Origin: Prorocentrum cordatum
Taxonomy: Eukaryota; Sar; Dinophyceae; Prorocentrales; Prorocentraceae
Direction: 5' to 3'
Assembly (NCBI GenBank): GCA_963575745.1
Contig: CAUYUJ010011536.1
Span: forward strand, 139,343-181,842
Length of the DNA stretch: 42,500 nucleotides
The position numbers and the translations under genes are program-made. Under the pieces are notes generated by a model. It worked only from the letters and a program-made list of their open reading frames with translations, was not told the origin of the DNA and did no database searches. Positions 19,126-28,500 of this stretch are shown here, in pieces. Numbering within the stretch: the stretch's first letter is position 1; the number at the start of each line of letters is the position of its first letter.

Positions 19126-19314
19126 CGCGACCAGGGCCGGGCGACCCCAGCTCGCGAGTTTTGACAGCCCTCTGCCCGGAGCCCCGGCGCGCGCGGATGC
19201 AAGGCGGCCCGTTGGGGCGGGGGGCGGCGCGGCAGTGAGGCCCCGCTCAGCCACGACCTGTCACCTGCGTGCCAGTGGGCACGTCCGCCGCGCATGTGGA
19301 GAACGCGGCGCGTG

Positions 19315-19457
19315 TCGTCGCAGGTATCGTCTTCGTCGACGTCGACGTCGTCGTCGTCGTCGTTATCGTCGTCGTTCCCGTTGGCGTTCTCGCCGTCGCC
19401 GTCGTCGTGCTGGGAGGAGGAGGGGGAGGAGGAGGAGGAGGAGGAGGAGGAGGAGGA
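19315..19457. repeat. Short (GTC)n then (GAG)n
   Basis: GTCGACGTCGACGTCGTC triplets (19330-19375), then GGAGGA triplets (19410-19456). Confidence 0.85.
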
Positions 19458-19779
19458 CCAGTGTAAACCCAAGAGCCATCAACGATATCGGAATTAACCC
19501 TTCTTCCAAGCTCCCTCTTCAGAAGCCCCTACAACGGTTCATTTCCATTGAGGGAACTGCTTTGCTGGAAGACAGCAGTTTGAAGACTTTAAAACATGCC
19601 AAAACATTACTCTCGGGATTTCTACGCTACGGATCAACCTGACTGCTGCGTCCTGGCGATCTGGAATCGTTCCAGAACGCCACTTTTGGGATTTCAGCGC
19701 CGCGAATCAACATGACTGTTGCTCCCGCATAATCCTGAATCCTTCCAAACACCATGTCTTGTACGTTGATCATGGGAAC
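19458..19779. other. No recognised gene; lead-in to the inverted 84-bp array
   Basis: AT-richer DNA with recurring words such as AAGCCCCTACAACGGTTCA, GGGATTTC, and GCCGCGAATCAACATGACTG / CGGATCAACCTGACTG. These look like very diverged tandem units of the following array. Confidence 0.35.
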
Positions 19780-20012
19780 CCGTGAAACTCTTGCAATTTG
19801 TCAAAAAGAATGCGCGCGGCGCTAAGGCGAGGGCCGCATTTTGAAAAGGAGCCGCCCTCGATCCGTGAAGCTCTTGAAATGTTTTCACGCGTGTGCGCGG
19901 CGCAACGGCGAGAGCCACATTTTGAAAACCACCCGCCCTCAATCCGTGAAGCTTTTGCAAATTTTTAAAACGAATGTACGCGGCACTAAGGCGAGAGCCA
20001 CATTTTGACCCC
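19780..20012 (-). repeat. ~84-bp tandem repeat array, minus orientation
   Basis: Three units of the family at 13310-13935, here reverse-complemented. GGCGAG(A/G)GCC recurs at 19826, 19907 and 19990 (period 81-83 bp). The flanking words GCGCGGCGCTAAGGCGAG, ATTTTGAAAA and CCGCCCTCRATCCGTGAAGC are the complements of those in the plus array. Confidence 0.8.
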
Positions 20013-20590
20013 CCCGGCACCCGGTTTTTATCAGGGAAAGTCTTCGTGCTCAAACTGTGTCCTTGGCCCCCAGTTTACAAGAGCAGCGGCCCCCGCCAGA
20101 TACTTCATCACAATGCATTCAAAAATTGCGCTCTCGCGCAGGACTTCCTCACAACTTATGCAGAAATCGTGCTCTCGCGTGGGACTTTTTTGAATTTGTT
20201 CAGACGCCGTGCCCCTGACACTCAGGAATCACGCTCTCGCTTGGGATTTCCCTGCGATCTATGTAGGATTATGCCTGCTTCAGCGACCTGTTTGCTCGAC
20301 CTGGCCGCCTGGGTTTGCCCTCCCGATCTGTCCGTTTGGTTCAGCCACGTGTTTTCTGCTCCCAGCCCGCTCCTGCTAATTTATCTCGTGCTCCATCCTC
20401 CTCCCTCCCCCTTCCATCCGTCCTCTCTTCTCTTCTTGCAGGGGCTACACCAATTACGCGCGGCAGGCCAGGAAGATATACACCCAAGGAAGGTACGATC
20501 AAGAACGAAATGGGCGGGTATCGGGGTTTCGGGGTAGACGTATTGAATGGCACGCGAGCAGACCGGAGCGAGCAGACCGGATAATAAGTA
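20012..20590 (+). repeat. Macro-repeat unit U1
   Basis: Ordered blocks: GCACCCGGTTTTTATCAGGG; CCCCCAGTTTACAA; several ~42-bp subrepeats around CGCTCTCGC-TGGGACTTCCT; a Pro/Ser-coding C/T tract; TTGCAG; then a protein-like segment (about 20447-20583) reading GATPITRGRPGRYTPKEGTI, KNEMGGYRGFGVDVLNGT and RADRSEQTG before TAA. The other units carry the same blocks with broken reading frames, so U1 has the best-preserved protein-like part. It could be the source, or the least decayed copy, of a small exon with an AG acceptor. Confidence 0.7.
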
Positions 20591-20818
20591 TGTTTGATCC
20601 CCCTTTCCAGTGCCCATGGTGTTTTTCAATTAATGTGCCATCTCGGGCCCGCACCCGGTTTTTATCAGCAGAGTCTTCGTGCTCACATTGTGTCCTTGGT
20701 TTCCATGTTACAAGAGCAGCCGCTCCCGCCTGATACTTCTTCACAATGTATTCCGACATCTGATTCTTCTTATTATTCTTCTTATTGTTGTTGTTGCTGC
20801 TGCTGTTAGTTTCTCACT
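20591..20818 (+). repeat. Macro-repeat unit U2 (truncated)
   Basis: Contains only the head blocks (CCGCACCCGGTTTTTATCAG, GTGTCCTTGG, TACAAGAGCAGCCGCTCCC) and then a short (TTC/TTG/CTG)n tract. The middle and the protein-like segment are missing. Confidence 0.65.
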
Positions 20819-21530
20819 CCTGAATAGTATTCATAGTTGACCACCCATCAGGTAACCAGTCTGTTTTTTCCAATTGAAGTGCACCCCTCGTGGCTGGCAC
20901 CTTGTTTTGTATCCCGGGAAGCGTGGTGTCACCAAACTGTGCCCCTGCCCCCCAGTTTACAACAACAGCAACAACAGCTCCCGCCTGATACTTCCTCACA
21001 ATTAATTGTAAAAGTGGGAAGTTATGCAGGAATCGTGCTCTCGCGTGGGATTTCCATGCAATTCATTCAGACGCCGCGCCCTTGACACTCAGGAATCATG
21101 CTCTCGCTTTTGCATTTCTCGCGATTCATTTTGGAATCGCGCTATCGCTCCAGACTTCCTCGTGATTCATGCAGCACTCATGCTTCAGCGACACGCCTTT
21201 TCGACCTGGCCGCCTGGGCTCGCCTTCTCGACCCGCCTGTTAGGGTCTTCCCGCCCGATGGGCCCGTGTGGTTCTGCCACGGGTGCTCCCAGCACCCCTC
21301 CTGCTATTCCCGTGCTTCATCCTTCTCCCTCCCCCTTCCATCCGTCCTCCCTTCCCTTCTTTCAGAGGCTGCACCGATTACACGCGGCAGGTCAGGAAGA
21401 TAGAACCCCCAAGGGGGTATGATCGAAGACGAAAATGGCGGGTTATCGAGGGTTTTGTGTATACGTGTTGAATGGCACGCGAGCAGATAAGAGCGAACAG
21501 TCTTAGAGTGATTGTTGCTGTTGTTGCGGC

Positions 21531-21577
<47 letters not shown>

Positions 21578-21928
21578 TTGTTATTGTTGTTGTTGTTGTT
21601 GTTGTTGATGTTGCTGTTGTCGATGTTGTTGTTGCTGCTGCTGCTGATGGTGCTGTGGTTGTTATTGTTGTTGTTGTTGTTGTTGTTTCTGTTGTGTTTG
21701 TTTGTTTGTTTGTTTGTTTGTTTATATGTTTGGTTTGTTTTCTTTGTTGTTGTTGCTACTGTCGTTGTTGCTGTTTTTGTCGTTGTTGTTGTTTTTCTAT
21801 TGCTGTTGGTGTTGTTGTTGCTGCTGTTGTTGTCGTTGTTGTTGTTCTTGTTGTTGTTATTGTTATTGTTGCTGCCGTTGCTGCTGCTGCTGCGGTTGTT
21901 GTTGTTGTCGTCGTTGTCGTCGTCGTTC

Positions 21929-21995
<67 letters not shown>
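20819..21995 (+). repeat. Macro-repeat unit U3 with a long (GTT)n tail
   Basis: All blocks are present: TTGAAGTGCACCCCT, CCAGTTTACAACAACAGC, CTCTCGC subrepeats, the C/T tract, TTTCAG, then a protein-like segment now interrupted by a stop (PITRGRSGR, stop, NPQGGMIEDENGG). The block TTGAATGGCACGCGAGCAGA leads into a ~490-bp (GTT/GCT)n microsatellite at 21508-21995. Confidence 0.7.
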
Positions 21996-21999
<4 letters not shown>

Positions 22000-22987
22000 C
22001 ATGATCATGTTGAACTCTCATTTCTGAAGAATAATTTTGTTGATCCCCCCCGTCCGGTGCACATTGTTTTTTTAGATTGAAGTGCCCTTCCCGGGGCTCG
22101 CACCCTGTCCTTTATCAGGGAAGGTCTTGAGCGTCAAACTGCATCGTTGGCCCCCAGTTTACAACAACAGCAACAACAACGGCTCCCTCCTGATACTTCC
22201 TCACACTTTATTGAAGAATCGCGCTCTCGCTTTGGACTTCCTTGCAATTTACCACTGGATCGCGGCTCCCGCTTGATGATTCCTGACAATTTATTGAAGA
22301 ATTGCGCTCTCGCTTGGGACCTCCTCGCAACTTACCACCGAATCGCGGCTCCCGCTTGATACTTCCTCACAATTTATTCAGATACCGCTCCTCGACACTC
22401 AGGAATGGTCGCTCCCGCTACATATTGCCTGGCGGTTCAAGCAGAATATACGCTTCAACGACCCGCCAGCTCGACCCGACCGTCTGGGCCTGCCCGCCCG
22501 ACCAGCCCGTTAGGGACTGCAGTCGCCGCTCGCTGCCCTTCGCTGCCTTCGATGCCCCTTGCTGTCCGTACTGGTTCTGCGGTCGCCTTCGCTCGCTGCC
22601 CTTCGTGGCCTTGTTGCTGCCCTCAGTGGCCCCGTCGCTGCCCATTGTGGCCCCGCATCATATGCCCTCGGTGGCCCCCGCTCGCAGTCGCCCGTCGTGG
22701 CCCCATACGCATGCCCTTCGTAGCCCCGCTGTCGCCCTTCGTGGCCCTCTCGCTGCCCTTCGTGGCCCCTTTGTTGCCCTCAGTGGCGCCGCTGTCGCCC
22801 TTTGCGGCCCCATAGAAGAATGCCCTTCGTTTCGTTTTCAAGGGCTTCACCAATCACACGTGGCAGGGAATGAATATACCCCCTAAAAGGGGGTACCATT
22901 GAAGACGAAGAGGGCGGTTATCCAGGTTTTGGGATATGCATATTGAATGACACGCGAGCAGATAAGAGCGAACAGTCTTAAACTTAC

Positions 22988-23018
<31 letters not shown>

Positions 23019-23058
23019 CTTATTGTTGTTGTTCTTATTGTTGTCTTTGTTCTTGGTG
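21996..23058 (+). repeat. Macro-repeat unit U4 with an internal GCCCTTCGTGGCC array
   Basis: The head blocks and CTCTCGC subrepeats are conserved. At about 22510-22815 this unit has extra ~21-bp tandem copies around GCCCTTCGTGGCCCC (minus-strand reading GATKGSE/GDSGATKG heptads). A degraded protein-like segment follows (RGGTIEDEEGG-like near 22890-22918), then TTGAATGACACGCGAGCAGA and a short (GTT)n tail. Confidence 0.65.
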
Positions 23059-23905
23059 CTGTTTAATTTTCATTTTTGAAGCATAATTATTGTTGTTCCC
23101 CTCCTCAGGTAACGCAAGCGTTTTTTGGTTGAAGTGCCCCTCCTGGGGCTCGCACCTTGTGTTTATCAAAGAAGATCTTCCTCCTTAAAGTGCGCCCCCG
23201 GCCCCCGGTTTACAACAACAGCGGCTCCCGCTCGATATTTCTTAGCCTTTTATTGAAGAATCGCGCTCTCGCGCCGGATTTCCTCACACTTAATGTACGA
23301 ATCGCGCTCTCGCGCGGAAAGTCCTCGCAATTTATGCAGACGATGCGCCCTGTGCGTTCAGGAATCACGCTCTCGCTCTGAGCTTTCTCACGATTTGCTT
23401 GGGAATCGCGCTGTCGCTCGAGACTTCCGCGCAATTCATGCAGGACCCACGCTTCAGCAACACGCCTGCTCGACCTGGTTGCTTGGGCCCGCCTTCCCGA
23501 CCTGCCCGCCATGGGTTTGCCCACCCGATCTGCACGTCTCGTTCAGCCACTTGTTTTCTGCTCCTTGCTCTCCTCCTGCTAATTTCTCTCGTGCTCCATT
23601 TTTTTCCCTCCCCCTTTCACCCGTCCTCTCGTCCCCTGCTTTAGGGGGTGCACTACATGCACGTGGCAAGTAATGAAGATAGATCCTTGAGGGGGTACAA
23701 TGGAAGACGACGAGGGCGGGTACCGAGGGTTTGTTTGGGATATAAGTGTTGAATGGCACGTGACCAGATAGGAGCGATCAGTCTTACTATGATTGCTGCT
23801 GTTGTTGTAGTAGTTGTTGTTATTGTGGTTGTTGTTGGTATTGATGTTTTGTTGTTGTGGTTATTGTTGTAGTTGTTGTAGTTGTTGTTTTTGTTGTTGA
23901 GTCGC
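23059..23905 (+). repeat. Macro-repeat unit U5
   Basis: Head blocks (TTGAAGTGCCCCTCCTGGGG), CTCTCGC subrepeats, C/T tract, TTTAGGGGGTGCACTACATG, GGTMEDDEGGYRGF-type remnant, TTGAATGGCACGTGACCAGA, then a (GTT)n tail at about 23786-23905. It is the last unit of the array. Confidence 0.65.
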
Positions 23906-24600
23906 CATTTCAGAAATAGCTATTGATGATTCGTTTCCATTGTTTTCATTCATTGTGCTCCTTCCAGGGCTTTTTTATTATTAGTTGTTGTTCTTTGATA
24001 TATATATGTGTATGAAACATGCATATAGGCAATGTTGTTTGTCACATGTATAAACAAGAGGAAGTCACGTAAGTGTATCCTCCTCTTCTGCCCGACGTTT
24101 GTTGCCATTGTGGCTCAGGCGCTCGGTCGATTTGAGGAACCCGCCCACCACCCTGGGTCGTCAAGCTCCCAGGAGTGGCAGGGGCTCTGCGCACGGGGCC
24201 CCCAGCACCGCCACCAGCAAAAGACGCACCGCCGTTATCCCCTGCTTCTCTCTTACCGCCGCCCGCACCCCTATCAGGGCTCATCAAGGTCGGGGGCGGC
24301 AAAGAGGGGGGTGAGGACTAGGGGGGGGTGGATATCATGGCGGGGGCCATGATATTTCCTCAGATTTTATGGCGCCTCCTCTTGTTTCATTACGTCTCTG
24401 GCCCCCCCGCTGGGCCGCGCACGTTCCGCCGGTCATGATTTGCACCCCCCCCCCTCTTGGGCAACCCCCTCCTTGGCCGTTCCCGACAGGGGCACTCGGA
24501 ACTCTTTGTTTTTCCCCGCAGCTCTCGGATTGCTGGCGCGCGACGCGCCCCGGGGAGCGCGCGAGCGCGCCCCAGCTTTCAGGCAGATCGGCGGTCCGGA
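23906..24600. other. Upstream region of the protease gene; one spliced-leader-like sequence
   Basis: An AT-rich part (23906-24060, with (TA)n near 23998) is followed by GC-rich DNA. No ORF is recognisable. At 24099-24119 a sequence matches the dinoflagellate spliced leader at 16 of 21 positions (see the separate entry). Confidence 0.4.
24099..24119 (+). promoter_or_regulatory. Possible relict spliced-leader sequence 1
   Basis: The core GCCATTGTGGCTCAGG differs from the corresponding part of the dinoflagellate spliced leader at two positions. A C/T-rich stretch (TCCTCCTCTTCTGCCC) lies just upstream, but there is no AG directly before the core, so use as a trans-splice acceptor is doubtful. 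It may mark an earlier transcript start of the same locus or be coincidence. Confidence 0.35.
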
Positions 24601-24696
24601 CCCTCAAGGAGATGATGATGCTGATGATGATGACGATGATGATGATGCTGCTGCTGATGCTGCTGCTGATGCTGATGCTGATGCTGATGCTGATGC

Positions 24697-24749
<53 letters not shown>

Positions 24750-24850
24750 GTGATGATGATGCTCAGGAGGAGGAGGAGGAGGAGGAGGAGGAGGAGGAGG
24801 AGGAGGAGGAGGAGGAGGAGGAGGAGGAGGAGGAGGAGGAGAAGGGGGGG
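24601..24850. repeat. (GAT)n then (GAG)n microsatellite
   Basis: GATGATGCTGAT triplets (24601-24763) pass into perfect GAG (24764-24840). It lies directly upstream of the trans-splice acceptor of the protease gene. ORFs reading through it into the protease gene are artefacts. Confidence 0.95.
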
Positions 24851-24895
24851 GGGAGGAGGAGGAGGCCTCTCCTGCCCCTGCTGCGACTCTCCCCT

Positions 24896-24916
24896 CTGCA
24901 GCCATCTTGGCTCCGG
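24896..24916 (+). promoter_or_regulatory. Trans-splice acceptor with relict spliced leader
   Basis: A pyrimidine tract (CCTCTCCTGCCCC, CTCTCCCCTCTG) ends in CAG at 24899-24901, followed by CCATCTTGGCTC. AGCCATCTTGGCTC (24900-24913) matches the dinoflagellate spliced leader at 13 of 14 positions, and 16 of 21 over the full span. The form AG then CCAT-TTGGCTC is what is described for relict leaders left in genes that passed through a trans-spliced mRNA. It supports a 5' UTR of about 70 bases and the ATG at 24969. Confidence 0.65.
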
Positions 24917-24968
24917 GGCGGCTTGCGTGACGCTCCTGCGGGCGGTCCAGCTCGTCCGCGCCAGCAGT

Positions 24969-25573
24969 ATGGCGGCGCCGGCCCCTGGAAGCCCACCGAC
25001 ACCTGCGCCTGACGGGTGGCAGTCTGCCATCGATGCGGCGAAGCCTGCGGTGGTGTCGCTGCAGGTCACTGCCGTCCGAAGCTTCGCGGACGACACGCCG
25101 GGCGCGCACGAGGGCACGGGCTTCGTCGTCGACGCGGAGCGCGGCCTGGTGCTCACCAACCGCCACGTCTGCACCTGCGGCCCGGCGCGCGCCACGGCCA
25201 CGTTCGTGGGGCACCCGTCCATGGAGGAGCTGCCAGTGGAGGTGGTCTACGTGGACCCGGGGCACGACTTCGCCCTCCTGCGATTCGATCCCCGCCGCCT
25301 GCGGAGCACTCCGCGGGCAGAGATCCCTCTGGACCCCGCGGGCTGCCGCGTGGGGGAGGAGATCCGCGTGGTGGGCAACGACAGCATGGAGAAGCTCCAG
25401 ATACTTGCTGGCACCATCGCTCGGGTGGACCGCAACGTCCCCGAGCTGGACGGGGACTACCAGGACGAGAACACCTTCTACATACTGGCAGGCTCGGGCT
25501 CTCGCGGCGGCTCCAGCGGCTCTCCGGTCATCAGCCAGCTGGGGCGCGCCGTGGCGCTGAACGCGGCGGCGAA
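24969..25573 (+). CDS. NMA111: Exon 1: catalytic protease half with His66, Asp100 and Ser183
   Basis: ATG at 24969 was chosen because it is the first in-frame ATG after the relict leader and gives a short Ala/Pro-rich start before PAVVSLQV, the usual beginning of the fold. In-frame codons further upstream are pure microsatellite. The frame remains open to 25652, but reading past the VALNAAA strand leaves the family pattern. The GT at 25574 is the preferred donor (phase 2). Confidence 0.8.
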
Positions 25574-28500
25574 GTGCAACACGATGCATTCGGTGGCCAA
25601 TCATGGGAGCCTGATGTACTCTTTTCTTCATTCCGTCTTTAGCGTCGATTAGCGTCTGGGTGTCGATGCGATAGCGCCGATTTCGCGTCGCTCAGCGTCG
25701 ATTGGCGTCGATTTCGCGTCGGTTTCGCGTCCATGAGCGTCGATTCGCAGGAGCCGACAGGATGGTATGGGAGGCTCCCGTGAGTTGCCGCCGAACGATG
25801 CACGCCCTCTTCCTGCCCCTCCACCGCGTCCTGCGCGCGCTGGAGCTCGTCCAGGCAGGCGCGCCGGCGCCGCGCGGGACGCTGTGCGCGGCGTTCCTGT
25901 ACGCGTCCTTCCCCGAGTGCGTGCGCCTGGGCGTGCCCGAGGCCTTCGTGCAGTCCGCGGTGCTCGGGGGCGGCGGCGCGCCGCCGCAGGGCGGCACGTT
26001 CTCGCAGGGCTGCCCGCCGGGCGGCATGCTGAAGGTGCAGCGGTGCGTCCCGGGCAGCGCTGCGGCGGCGGCCTTGAAGCCAGGGGACGTGCTGCTGGAG
26101 CTGGGCGGGCGTCCCTGCGCAGACTTCGTGCTGCTGGAGCAGGTCTCAGGGTGGGGGAAGCCGTGAAGCAAGGCCAGCGCAGAGTCCACTTGCGCACCTC
26201 CCCCCCAAAGCAGGGCCTGCACTCGCGTAGGAGCCCTCTTGCTGGTGCTCTGAAGAGCTGGCCCACGCGGTCGCACGCGGCCGTTGCTGGTCGTTGCCCT
26301 GTGGCTGGTGCCCTGCTGCATTGGTGCGTTACGGTTGACTGTCTGCGTCGCTGTCGGCCGTTTCAGGTCGGTGCCCTGTGGCTGGTGCCCCGCAGTGTTG
26401 GTGCACACTGGCTGGCCCACGGTGTCGCAGCCGGTCGTTCCTTGTCGGTGCCCTGAGGCTGGTGCCTTCTGCGTTGGTGCCCTCTGGTTGGCCCTCGGTG
26501 TCGCAGTTGGTAGTTTGATGTCGGTGCCGTGTGACTGGTGTCTTTTGCGTTGGTGCCCTATGGTTACGGTTAGCCCTCGGAGTCGCGGTTGGCCGTTCCT
26601 GGTCGGTCCCCTGTGGCTGGTGCCCTATGACATGGTGCCCTGCGGTTGGCCCTCGGTGTCGCAGTCGGCCGTTCCTGGTCGGTACCCTGTGGCTGGCACC
26701 CTATTATGCCATGGTGCCCCGTGGCCATCTGCACCGTGGTCGGCAATTTCCAATCGGTGCCGCATGATCGGCATCGGATGGTTGGTGCCCTATGGTTGGA
26801 AACGACCACAGGAGACCACGCGTATTGCGCCACCCAGATTCCGTTTCAAAAGTACTCAGATTTCTCTCGCTTCGCGGGGTGCACGTCCAGAGCCCGTGAT
26901 CTTGGGGCCCTCTTGGGCCGTCTCGGGGACTTTTTGGGCCGTCTTGGGGCTATCTTGGACTGTCTTGGGGCCGTTTTGGCCCGTACTGAGGCCGTCGTGA
27001 GCCGTTCTTAGAGCCCCAAGAGCCCCAGGGGGCCCAAATCATAGATTTCCAACCCTTTTTTTCGTAAAGGTTCCGGAGACAAGACACGGTCCTCCATTTT
27101 GGGGTCGACGGAAGTGGTGTGGCCTCGGTGGGGGGCTGGGGGGGGGTACGCTATAATGTATCACGAAACAGTATGTATCACTCACGCAATACTCTAAGGC
27201 GTTCGCCGAATAACATTAAGGCGTTCGCCGAATAACGCATTGCATTAAGGCGTTCGCCGAATTAACAGTATGTATGGGATACATTGCAGTCAGGCGTTCG
27301 CCGCATAACGCTGCCGCTCAGCACGTCACCTCCCGGCGTGGGTTCCTCTCGCGTCGCGAGGTGCATGTCCGCAGCACGCAGAATCCAGGCATTGTCAGAC
27401 CTCCTGGGGACCTGTTGGGGGCGTCTTTGGAGGCCTCTCGAGGGCCCCTCGGGGGCCTCGCGGGGGCCGCGAGATACCACGTCGCCAAAGAAAAGCCGAG
27501 GCTGAGGCGCAGCCGCTGAAGTGCTGCGCGGCTGAATTCCGGAACAACGTTCGGGGAGAAGGAGCATTTGACAGAGAACCAAGTGTGGGCTCACCACAAG
27601 AAGAAAGGGGCCAGAGTGGTTTGCTCAGGCTGCAACGACATTGGGTCCACGGCGCGCAGTTGGCAAGCGTATCAATGCAGTGTCCCGTGCAAAAGGAGGT
27701 TCCCGAAAGCGGCGTTTTCCGTGACTGGAATCGCGCGCGCCGAAAAAAATCACGGCACCCTGAAGTGCAAGTCTTGCAAGGGATGGATGGCCGTTCTGGT
27801 GACCATTTTGCGGGTTCGAGTCCGGAGCAGCGCTGCATGGTGCGGAGTCAGTGGGGGTTTGGCACGGAGGGGTGGCGACGAAGATGTCGATGACGGCGCC
27901 GGGGGGGCGCGCCCAGACAGGAGCCGAGAGAGAGAGAGAGAGAGAGAGAGAAGTGCGGCGGAGAGGAAAGACGGTGGAGACACCGCGGGAGGAAAAGCCC
28001 GCCACCGCATCAGGGTCGTGAGCCGCCCGCCGCCGTGCCGCCGTCGGGAACCACAAGGCGTCTGGAACAAAGGGCACGAGACTGGGGGCGCGAGTGGTGG
28101 GATTCAGGCTCTCCCAGTGGCCTCTGGCAGCCCGAACCTGCTCCAACGGCGCCCCCGATCTTGGGGGCCTCTTGGGCCATCTTGGGGCGCCGGGGAACCG
28201 AAAAGACGAGACGGGCAGAATAGAACCCAATGGGGATCAATGTTTGTGCTTCTCAGGGCCCTCTGGAGGGGGCTCTTGGAGGCGCCTTGGGGCGTCTTGG
28301 GGGAATCTTGGGCCGTCTGGAGGCAGTCTTGGGCATCTTGGAGTGATCGTTCGGCGACTCGGGGCCCTCTTGGACAGTGTTGGGTGTCTCTTGACGCCCT
28401 CTTGGCCCGTTTTGGGGCCCTATCCCCCCGTGATGCGTTCGTCCCAGAACCCCGGGGGGGTCGAATTGCCATTTCGAGGTCCCTGGGGGGGTGGACTGTG

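Noticed and set aside
24369-24968. N-terminal extension of the protease ORF back to 24369
   Set aside because: The extra 200 residues are spacer and GAT/GAG microsatellite translation (poly-Met, poly-Arg). A trans-splice acceptor lies within it, so the ATG at 24969 is preferred.
24969-26166. Bacterial HtrA/DegP gene (contamination)
   Set aside because: The protein has the double-protease plus multiple-PDZ order of eukaryotic Nma111/DEG7, is split by introns and sits in repeat-rich DNA with a relict spliced leader.
27093-27108. Third spliced-leader-like sequence (TCCATTTTGGGGTC)
   Set aside because: Only the CCATTTTGG core matches; the rest differs and there is no acceptor context or gene.
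27195-27311. CRISPR-like array
   Set aside because: Repeats are only four, unevenly spaced, with spacers of 0-25 bp and no cas genes; the context is a eukaryotic intron.
27806-27822. tRNA T-arm-like GGGTTCGAGTCCGGAGC
   Set aside because: No matching acceptor stem, D-arm or anticodon arm could be placed upstream; it lies at the end of the zinc-binding-like ORF.
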